A stretch of DNA of 64,000 nucleotides from Sipunculus nudus. Taxonomy: Eukaryota > Annelida > Sipuncula > Golfingiida > Sipunculidae. Positions 46,527-58,000 of this stretch are shown piece by piece. The position numbers and the translations under genes are program-made. The stretch spans positions 29,506,901 through 29,570,900 of the forward strand of contig CM049317.1 in NCBI GenBank assembly GCA_026874595.1, in the 5' to 3' direction. Within the stretch, counting starts at the first letter, position 1; each line of letters begins with the position of its first letter. Under the pieces are notes generated by a model. It ran no database searches. It had not been told where the DNA came from and saw nothing but the letters and a program-made list of their open reading frames with translations.

Positions 46527-49500
46527 GATTTTATTTGTAAGTAAGTACCTGTAATGTAAGACGTGGTTGGCCAATTCTCGCCCCAAGCCAGGAGATGGTG
46601 GCATTGATAAACGTGACGGAACTAAAGAAACCAATAATGGGCGCGACAATGGAAAAGTAGAGGCTTCCAAAAATGGTGGCGCCATTCACCGCGGCTTCAA
46701 CGAGACTCTGTTCCTTACTGCAACCACACAAAATGACATATAAGGTTGCCTTCAATTTAAAAAATAGTTGAACAGAATTAAACGAAATACTGTAGTTTGC
46801 CTCATATTAGAGTGGTTAAAATTCCAGATTTTTACTTTCTCAGTATTTCGAGAGGGTTCCATTATTGCAATCTCAGTATATACATTATTATGTGAATAAT
46901 TATATCAAATATCATGTGCAAAAAACCGTATTACCCAAAACGTTGCTCGTTAATCGCAGACAACTGGAAAGTTTTGATAGAATTTAGAATATAAATCTTT
47001 GAACATTCATGAACATCTTTGAACATCATTTATTCATGATGTCAAACTATTACATTCAACTTTGCTATCAATCATGGGACCTATAATTCACGAAAGTAAA
47101 AACTTTCGCAATAATCTCCTTTTCGCGAATATCGTGAATTTTAAAACCTCGAAAAAGAAAAAAAAACACAGCATGCTGACCTACTTTCTTCACAAGTAAA
47201 ATGATTTTTTTTCTGATAACCAATGATCTGTTGAAATCTAAGTTTTGTCATAAAACTACGTTACAAATGTATTTCTAATCTTGCAAATACGGATCTTACC
47301 ATGGTGGAAATTTGATTGACTTTCCGTCAGGTAGCTGCGTATCCTCCACCTCGGGATACATGATGTTACCGATGGCCAGAGCCGCGGGGGCGCTCATCAA
47401 GGATGCTGCCAGGAGGTACTCCGCTGGTATCTACAGTCGCCGACAGACGGCAGCACAGTTATATTAGTATACAATGAGCAAAACAACAGATGGTGCGCTG
47501 CGAATACCTTTATGTGAATTTATGCCCCGTCTCCACCTGAGTATGATATGTAGCGGTAGAGCTGACATTTTCTATATATCTTTAAGACCCAAAATGCACA
47601 TTCGATTTCAATTAGCAATATGCTTAAATGGTTCAACGTATATACAGTGAATAATTTGTCAGCTACCACAATTTACGTGTTAACTTAACATCGAAGGCCA
47701 CTGCCTCTACAGAAAATCCCAAAAATCTATGATTTTACTAGATGTGAATCTCCTTGCTTAGCCTGAAAGTATTCATATTAAAATATATATCTCCATAATT
47801 GAGCGAATGTTCAGCCGGGAATTACCAGACTGACGGGAGTTCACTAACCCACGAATGCAGGTAGATCATCAGATAACTCATAAAAAGCATATTCAATACG
47901 AGATTTCCTTTGCAAGCACATGCTTATTAATATTATTTTGCGTGTGACTGATATCCCTCAAAACTTAAAAACGTGTTAAAAAAACTTACGCCAAATGACA
48001 TGAATATCGCCATGATTGCACCAGAAACGGAAGCGAAGCCGCAGACGAACACGGTGTGAATCTCGGAATTCGTCATCTTTTGTAGTAGAGGCTGAATAGT
48101 TGTTCCGACTTGTGGCTAGATAATTAAACATATGTGTAAATCTTGTAAAAAAAAACTTGTAAAATCCTATATTACATTGTAAAATCTTCAAAATTCCCCC
48201 GTTAAATAAACACATTAATAACTCCATTTCTTGTTTTTCTTCTGATTACCTTTCCATCTACTTTATTTGCATTTTTATTATTATAGTCCATATTTTTTAT
48301 ATTTATCATATTTTGTGAACTACTGTTTTGTCCGTTTTTAAATACTTACCTTCTATGTAAACTGACACCATGTAAGATGCACTTTCTTTAACAGAAAGTG
48401 GGACGTAAAAGAAATATCACTCACTCACCCCTCCAAGAAAGATGTTGGCTGCGGAGATAAATGACAAGGCTGGCGTTGCCCCCGTTACCATGGAAATGAG
48501 CCAGCCGGTCTTCTTGACCATCCCCTCCACCAGTCCCATGTAGTTTAGGATGTTATAGACACAGCCGAAGTAGAATACCACCGTCAGGTTCTGGTTAAAT
48601 AATTCAGTGTCAAGGATTAATATTAGAAACCACTGACTAAAGTTTTTTCTCTACCTAGGAAAGTAATGATATATTTGAAGCAAATTCAAAATATACAGTA
48701 TTATTATCAGGTTTGTTTTCAGTTTTTTCTTAATATGTAGTATTGTTACGATATCACATTTTGTTCAGGACCTTTATATTAGATGCCTCAGGAAAAACAA
48801 GAAATCAGTAAATGATGAAGTGTCTTGTAGAAGTCAAAATGTATACCGGTTGTTTATATGTACCAGACATCCCCAGTCAAAACTTTACAGGATAAGAGGA
48901 TGTATAACAATGGTACAGTGAGGCTAGAGGTAGATTGGCCATGAGAGCATTCCATTGTGAGAGAGAGAGAGGAGGCTTTTTTTCTGGCCAGAGGTCCAAC
49001 ATATTATGAGTACACGCAGAAAACCCCGACTGTAATTAGTGCAATTTGGGCAGAGTTAAATAAAGCAAAATTCGGAAGTCAGTTTTATTTTTACGGAAAA
49101 AAACTTAAAAAAACGTGCTGCTCCTTGGAGCTTAATTGCTTGAGAGTAAATCAGAGCCAATCTGGATCCTCCAAATGTGGAAAGGGTAAAATGGTTTTGA
49201 GTAGCAACAGAACCATAACTCCGTGAAGAAGATAAGGCACAAAGCTCCCTGCTGTAAGAATGACGTCTTAGATGTTAGCTATGGGAGAAAGTAAAGCTCT
49301 ACCTTCTGCACGATCGGCTAAGTTTCTCGAGTAATATAACAAACCAGTCGAGTCATGGAGAGAGAGAGCCGATATCCGTGGTGACCGTTTTTAAATGTCT
49401 CTGCAAAGGACTTTGTTAACGCAATTGTCCACATCAATCAACCGAACCGTCAAATTAAGACGGTCCTGTGTCAAGACCAGGCCAGAACGGCCACATAACC

Positions 49501-51993
49501 AGTGACCCAATATGATAAAATAACTAGTGAATGTCCCATCATGACATTTTTACCTGAAGGAGAAGAGACAGATGTCTCATGGTGTCTGGGGCTGCACTTA
49601 GTACAATTCTGATTATCTGATACACATAAATGATGAAGTATTGGGGAACTTTCCTCGAACACAAAATAAAAGTACCCAAAGTTTAACTTTCCCATTTGGT
49701 GGATTTGTTGAGTAGATGTTATGTTTGAGGATGTACCTAGAGTAAATTATCATTCTCGTCGTGTATGACCTATGTGGAGATTACGGTGAAGGTCATAAAG
49801 ACGTACCAGATGAAAGAACAGCTGGAGCAGGACATCAGAAAAGTATGGCATGATTATGTAAAACCCGAGCAGTTGAACTAGCTGATATTTTGACATTGTA
49901 TGAAGTTAAAGCCGACATCCCCTTCTGTCACCATTGTCGTGTGTTCGACTTGCAAAGGAGGGCCCCTGAACTAATTCCGGCACTATCTACAAAAGTATAA
50001 ATTGGTAAATATGTAAGAGGGCTTACAACAACTTATAAAGCTAAAGTTGAGTCAATTAGTTCAGAAATGTCCCATTACCAAGCGGTGTGATGGTAGGAAG
50101 ATGTGTGGTGCATGTTTGAAAGGCTGGCTGTATTCAAGTTCACGTTACCAAAGTCTGAGAACATTGATGTGTCCCTTCACTCAGGCATGCGGAAAGCGAA
50201 TGTTGAACCCGCTAAAACGCACCAGTAATGAGATTGACCCGCGGCAGACTGGAGGAAGCATAGGTTTCCCCATCTTAAATGGAAAGGACTGATCTAGGTA
50301 GGCTCCTGTCTCAGATGAACATTTTTAACGAGCTGAACCAGATACAACAAGGATTGAGCGTCATGCTCTGTAGTGACGTCGAACACAACATTCTACAAAT
50401 TAATGGGTCACCTATCAAGGTTCGTGTGATGCCACCAACAGAGTGGGATGAGATTCGTGAATATCTTAAAAAGCCATTGATCAAGGTGAATCAAGTACAA
50501 TTTTTGTTATAGATTTGTGATGGTAAGGGTCCAATGATACTTTGAGAAGGGTTGTCCTCACGAAGACTTTGGTCAATTTTCGTAATATGCAATTAGGGCC
50601 ACTACTGACGAAAATTTTCTTTCCTTCAATATCTGCAGACGTAAACATGATAATTGGTCGAATACATTGTCTAGACTTAGGTTTTCATGACCAAAGAAAT
50701 AAATTAAACAATACTAATAACGATTAAGTTTGTATTTTAAATTTTAATGCTAATTAGGACCGCAATACCTGAAGATTTTAACTTGTAAATATGTCAGGAA
50801 CCCACAATGATAACTGTCAAACATTGTGTCTAGACCTAGGTTTTTATGGTCAAAGCTTCAAATGAAACAATGTTAACCAATGTTTAGTTCGTGTTTTAAA
50901 ATTTAACATGCAAATTATGGTCCCAATTGATGAAACCCTCTTTCTTCAATATTTCAGCTTGAAACCCTGGACACTTGTCGAATATAATATCCTGGATTTA
51001 CATGGCCAAAACTGTTGTGAGACCATCGGAAAATTAATTTTAAATAATCTTCCGCATTGTCATAAGAACGAAACATAAATAGCCAGTCATACATGATATC
51101 AAAACGTAGGTTCTCACGGATATTGATTCAAACAAAACCCTATAAATATTAAAAAAGTGAGTTTTAATTAATAATAAACAAAGGTTTTCCTTAAAGAAAC
51201 AGCATTCCTGCAATATTTCAGTTAGAAGCTTTGGTACAGTGAAAAGACTAGGAAGTAGCCGAGAGGCTGGTTCAGTAGGCCCTCCTGGTGACAGACTTTC
51301 AAAATATATCCTTCATATGCAAATTAGGAAAATCATTTTGGCAACGTCACAATGTTACTATTAAAAACAATTATGTTTGCAAAATATTTTGGACACTCGC
51401 ATAATTATAGCTTCCAAAAGATCACGTTTGTATATTGTGAATTTTTGAACATATTTTAGCATCAGATGCAAGTGCTTTGTAACAATATTTTTTTAAGAAA
51501 GGTAAAATGACAGGATAAATTAAACCTGACTGCTACTGTAATTACCTGACTTGATGTTTGATGCATTAGACATAGACCCCGAACAGAATTTGTATAGTGC
51601 ATCTGTCATAGATAGATAGACCACTGTCAATTATTTTTATCTATGGAGCTATTTATTTTCGTAGAATAAGAACGTTTCACAAGATCCTATCAAATTATGT
51701 CGCATCAGGCAGGTCAGAACCGATGCTCTTCCTTAAATATTCATCAGTGTTATAGAAATGAAGAAGTATAATTATACCCTGAAGTGAGAGAAAATGTAGT
51801 ATATGATAGGCACGAATATGTTTGTCGAAGGCCAAAGCACGAGGCCTGGGCTAAATGCATATCAAGATAGGAATTATAAATATAAATCTATAAATTATAG
51901 ATATATTATAAGCAAACAATCAAATAATGCCAGACCAAAAGTGTGGGGGGGGGGGGGCAGAAATAAGTAAAACTACTTTACATCTCCATATAC

Positions 51994-52056
<63 letters not shown>

Positions 52057-55000
52057 TTTTGGGAATAAGGTATCAAAATATATCATTGTCCAAGCACATT
52101 CACCATGTATACAAACACTTGTAATGATTGTTTTGCCTTTATTAAATAATCTGGTGGATTAAAACTTCTGGCCATGGAAAATGGACTGCAAAGCGTCATA
52201 ATATCGTAAGCTTATATAACCAACAGATTGGATATTCCAACCCAACTTGTAAGTGTTAAGAAAACAATTACTTTTTAATTTTCATTAATGAACAAAAGAT
52301 ACAACAAATTTGCTGCGGAGGAGTGATATCGTGTATCAGTGTGAACGCCCAGGCATATTTGTTCCAGTGGATCTGAACCGGTTCTTGGGCTCAGGACTAT
52401 ATCAAATAAATTAATCAACACAGATGGCAAAAATGCTTGCATCGTTATATGGGGTTGTCATCCTGTAAAATTATTATCTAATACATTTGTCTCAATATCT
52501 GGACATACTCTCCATAAAACATATTCTATTACTGTTAAGGAGATAATCTCTAAATAGACAAGTTCATTTTGTGTGCAACAAAATTCCATATACAACCGGT
52601 ACAGGAAGTATCCATTTTCGTCGGTGAAATATAGATATAAATGATTGATGCACAAAAGATTGTGATTCTACGTCATAATATTAAGCTTAGAAAGTGCAAA
52701 CCGTCTTACATCTAGATTTATTGGTACACCGACCACCCAGTGATAGGTTCTCAAATTGATCTCTGACCAAGAAACCTCGGGTTTAGCAAAAATATTTGAC
52801 CATACATCAATGTTTAAATATATTTTGGAGACACAAGTTTTTATCGCAATGACTGCCTTAATAAGCATTTTCATAATATAAAAAATGAACTGGTCTTTAA
52901 ACATTCTTTGACCATGGAAACCTATGTTTAGGTTCCATATTTATCCAGATTTAATCAAAATGTTTGCAATGTTTTTCCAATTAAGATATTGAAGGAAGTT
53001 GAATTTCCATCAAAGGTATCCCAAATTCAGCTTAACCATTGTTCACATGGATTCACTTGAATCTTTGACCATGAAAACATAAGTCTAAACACAACGTTTG
53101 ACCAGTTATATTAGAAAGTTCTTGAGATATTCTAGAAGGTATAATTTTCATCATTGCCCTAATTTGCATATTAAATTTTAAAATACGGACTTAACTGTTT
53201 GCTTTTATGGTTACATATGAGTCGTTAACCATAAAAACCTTGGTTTAGAAAAAATGTTCGACTAATCAACATGGACACTTTTTTTAGATATTAACGAAAG
53301 TAGATTTTTCATGGACGGCGGCCATATATTGCACATTAAAAGTGAAAATGACGACTAAACCGTTGCTTTATGGTTTCATTTGAATCTTTGACCATGCAAA
53401 CATACGACTAGACACATTAATAAACCAATTATCATGGCTAGTTCTTGAGATATTAAAGAAAATAGAATTTTCGTCAATGGCGACCCTTATTGCATATTAC
53501 AAAATTTCATAAGTATCAGCGGACCACTACCATTCCAAATCCATCGTAAAACCTTGTACTAAAGACAATTCATAGGTACCCCCACCGACAACTCGACTAA
53601 ACTCAGAATATATCAGACTGGACACTTGATTATTCACTTCTGTGACTTTATGTTATCTTGTTTATTGGATTCTTAGAACAAGAATACTTTATCTCCTTAA
53701 ATTAGTACTATATCTATCTGGTTATCAGACAGACATAAGTGATATATTATAGATTAGGTTCGACATTAACCACTCGAGAGAAGAGGCACGCATTCAAAGT
53801 CAGCCAAGGTCGATAAATATGCATGGGTGCTTTGTAGGACTAGCGCCATATCGGGCCTCTGACATTACGACCAGATTACTCGCTGTCAGAGTGCCTTTAC
53901 ATCTAGGTCTTAGGAACGCCTTATTCTACCCCATGAGGATACACATATTTTCGTCATTTCTGACAACGCCTCATGGCCCACAGGTGCACTGTCAGTTGAC
54001 ATAAACTAGACGAATCGTTAGTGAGCGAGAAAAGTTCCGTTTTAACTCAGCATATTAGTGCACCTCCGCTGTTTGTTGACTTTCTGACAGCATGAATACA
54101 GACATGGCCCGCATGGTTTACTGGACGTAGCCAACTTGTACTCGATAAAGGACATGACTCGTTACCATAGAGACGGAGTTTCAGTTTGGGTTGTGAGTTC
54201 ACATGTAACATCTTGTGTAAATTCATCATTTGTAGCCTTATGATAAGATATATAAATGCAACTTGATGGAAGACCACTGCGATACGCGATGCATTCTTCA
54301 ATATTGCTTGTATCACGACTCATGCAGGCTTACCAGCCCAATGATCATTGCTTACTGAGTCGGGCAGTCACGGCTATAGTTGGAGAGGACAGAAAGCACC
54401 ACCTGTGAGCACCTATCCTAGTTTAGAGTGTTACGGGGTGACATAATAGCGGACCGAACTGTCTCGCTAGTGAAGCTTGCTTTTCTAGCAAAGCGATTAG
54501 TATGCCGGACTTGTGCGCCAACGACACGGTTCGAAACTGGGATCGGCCCAGTCTTTTCCCCTGAGCAATCTTCGTAACAAAATGGGGGCTCGTCCAACGT
54601 GACGGTAAACTTGTGGCCCACAGGATAAGCTCACCAAAGTGTGACTCCTGGGATAATTAGTCTTGTTCTGATAGCAGAACGCTCTTAAGAGGGGATGTGT
54701 TACGGGGTGACATAAAAGCGGACCAAACTGTCTCGCTAGTGAAGCTAGCTTTGCTAGCGAAGCGGTTGGTACGCCGGACTTGTGCGCCACCGTTAATGAT
54801 TTCGAATCCCGGATCGGCCCAAAATTTTCCCCTAAACAATTTGTCTTTGTAACAAGAGTGTTTCCAAATATTTTACTGGTCCATGAACATCCATGTTAGG
54901 TAAATGTGTACAGATATCAGGGAGTGTTGACTGAACTTTATGTGACAACTTTTATGTACATTTGATTAGACCTTCAGGTTAGTAGCTCTTTCCTTTCACA

Positions 55001-58000
55001 TGACCGGGCGCTTGTCAGGTGAAATAATACTGATTAAGTTTCTGATTTGACACCCGTCGTTGCCTAACACTAGATCAACTAGATAAGCATTCAGAGAGCG
55101 CAGACCTCCACCAAGGCAGCTTATTACCCACATGTGGCATTGACAGAAATAGAGCATTTTACCTTTAAAAATGCCTGGATCCAGATGATGATCCAGACAA
55201 CTCCCAAAATTTAATCAATGTTTACTAGAATCATGACCGAGCCATCCGGAAATTTCATTAAAATGCGATTGAAATCTTTTTAAGTTATTTTGTTAACAGA
55301 CAAAAAAAAAAAAAAAAAAAAAAAAATAACGCTGACAAAAACAAAACACCAGCCCCTTGGTCGAGGTAATGATACCTCCGCTAGGTGGCGAGGTATATCA
55401 ATTCCCCGTTCGTTGGTTTGTCTGTTAGCAATATGTAGTAAAAGATATTAAGCGGTTGAGTATTGAAGGGGTAGGATAACACCCATTGGACAGTCCATTA
55501 AAATTAGTAAGTAATCTATATCACAGTTAAGCATTTTTGATTTAAACGATTTGGCTATTTGGTTAACCTTGCTATTTGTTAAAACAGAGACATTCATCAG
55601 TATTAGGGTCCCCCTTTCCTAGTGCACCTTAAAAACAGAGGTGTTGGATTAGGACCTTGGCGGGGGTATGTAGCCTCCGACTACTCTTCTAGATGTGAAT
55701 GTTTTCACAAGCAAATAAAATAAAATGCAAAGATGAAAATTTATTTGCGAAACTCAGGAAATATGCAAATTAACCCTCCATCTTATGCCACATTTGGCAT
55801 CGTTCCTGACATGCCAAGACAAAATAAAAGCGGGCATTTTAGAGGCTTGGCCACATATAAAAGTTGCGCGACAACGGGTGAGTGCTGCCACCGTCAATCA
55901 TAATACAGATGTTAGTAGTACGCACCTGAAAAGAAAATGTTAAGGGTCCGGTAGGTTTAATTATATGAAATCCAACGGAGAAAATCTTTACCGTCATGAA
56001 AAATGGATGCGCACTTTCTTCTGATCCATACACGTATGACGACCCGGCCAGTCTGTAACTGAGGAACAGGGACATCTGATTCCCGAGCCATTCTACAGCC
56101 CTAGCCCCGTCTCTCCATCTCAGGACCAACAGACCAAGCACGAACTGGGAAAGAACGCTTCTAATGACGAGATGCCAGTTCACCTGAAACCATGGTTACA
56201 ACGTCATCAATTGTCGTGCTTTCAGTTATCGTGACGAAAAGGCAGTCAATCTAGATAGTACGTCATCAGTAATTGTGATCACACTTTTTATGAGTATGAA
56301 CCGGTTAACCAGAACACCACGAATAAACTTTTTCATATCCTCCTATCATCCAGGCTGTGGCCACAATGTTATGAGCCGCTCTGGCATCCAATATCATAAT
56401 GATAAAGCTTTATAATAAGGTTTACAGGGATTTATTTGATTGGTCAGATTGCCGATGCCATTCTGGCAACACTAAACGTTTGATATAAAAAACAACAACA
56501 ACAACAAATGTGTTTCGGCCGCGACGTAGAGTAAGTGCACGCGAGTTATTTAATTGGTTCATTAATCAAGAAATAGACGCCATAGTGGCTCAGAGAAGCA
56601 AGGTCTCCGAAAGCGTAGCTGTCAGAGCTTTGACAGTATGAAGAGGTCCCAATGTTAGTTCAAGTAGAGTCAGGACCAACACAATACTATGAAAACGAGA
56701 TTCAAGTTCAAATAAAAGTGTCATCATTGGTTGAAGATCTATACTGAAACATAATTCGAAGATATAATCATTAAATAACATCTGTAAATGTATTTATATC
56801 AAGAATGTGTAATTTCGCAGTTGTGAAGAAAATTCTCAGACGTAGGAAAACGCATATAATGGTATTTGAGAAAAATATATTCATAAATTGGGAGCTAAAT
56901 GAAAGAATCAAACTTGGCTACTGGTGGGTGGGGACATGATATAACATCAATTAAAAAGAATGAAGTGAAGAATGTGAAAATATTTCATCGAAAGTTCAGT
57001 GCTTGACAAAGAATTTATGGTTTATATGTTTGTAAATTCTCACCTTTGAATGGTCTTTAGACACCAGAAAACATAGGAACACAAGAAGAAAGAGACCTCC
57101 CAGCGATCTGGCTTTCACGGGTTCTTTGATGATTTCTGGAATTGTCAGCGCCAGGATAACCACAACTAGGATCAGATAAATTGCCCTAAAATAAACATAA
57201 ATAAGATTAGAGTTTGAATGCTCCCGCCTGATAGTTAACATTACAGGTATGAGGTTAGAGGTTACCGAGCTACTTTTTGGTGTCGCTGAGATAATTTACC
57301 TAGAATATGGTAGATTTTGATGAAACTCAACAGATATATTAACCAATATAATATACTATATGGGGCCTGGACAGCTGAGTGGTAAAACGCTCGGCCTTCT
57401 CCGCCGGCGACCCGGGTCGATTCTCGGCGTGGCTATGAGAGTGGGTTGGTGTCCCGTTCAAGGTACGCGGTTTTCTCCGGGTCCTCCGGTTTCCTCCACC
57501 CTTACTGACTACCGAGCGCCAACATCCGAGCCACGGATAGTGACTCGTATTAGTTATTATAACTAGTTGTACCATCCATGTAAAATAAATAAATTTAATA
57601 ATATAATATACCAATGTTTCATTTCAGTTTGCCTAGTGCAATAATCCATGCATATTATGTAAGGTCAGAGGTCTTCAGACTTTGGTGGCGTCACAATGAC
57701 TTTAATTCAATTGAATTATATTCCCGGGAAAATCATGCATATTTAATGAGGTTATAGGTCACAAGACATATGACGGCCGTATAATGTACTCATGTGTTCT
57801 TCTTATTTTCTTTCTTCTGTCATTTTTTCTGCCCATTATGAGATACGGATGAATTCAAGGCTTCTTTCGGGCTGATTAATTTGTACCCTCTCGTTCGACA
57901 AAATTGCCATGTCAACGAATGTTTGACAAATCGCACAATAAAATCGGGGGTGGCCAGGTATGAAAACTGTACAAACATGAAATTGGGTGCTCACTACGGA

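Larger units (their letters stand above)
54429..54854 (+). mobile_element. Miniature LTR retrotransposon (TRIM-like), structurally complete, non-coding
   Basis: Two direct repeats, 54429-54579 (151 bp) and 54698-54854 (157 bp), start TGTTACGGGGTGACATAA and end GTAACA. The internal region is only 118 bp. Three bases after the left repeat is TGGGGGCTCGTCC (54583-54595), which matches a tRNA-Pro primer-binding site. Just before the right repeat is a purine tract, aagaggggatg. AGAG flanks both ends (54425-54428, 54855-54858). There is no room for gag or pol, so it is non-autonomous. LTR divergence indicates an old insertion. Confidence 0.85.

Noticed and set aside
48957-49226. 89-codon plus-strand open frame in the big SLC28-like intron
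   Set aside because: Starts in a GAGA simple repeat and has no recognisable domain or splice context.
54748-54819. tRNA gene within the miniature LTR
   Set aside because: Promoter boxes have tRNA spacing, but the sequences that should form the acceptor stem do not pair, and the segment is part of the LTR in both copies.
55839-55925. Readthrough of SLC28-like exon 3 as coding
   Set aside because: The frame stays open past CAG|GTGCGTA, but family alignment and the phase of exon 4 place the border at 55926.
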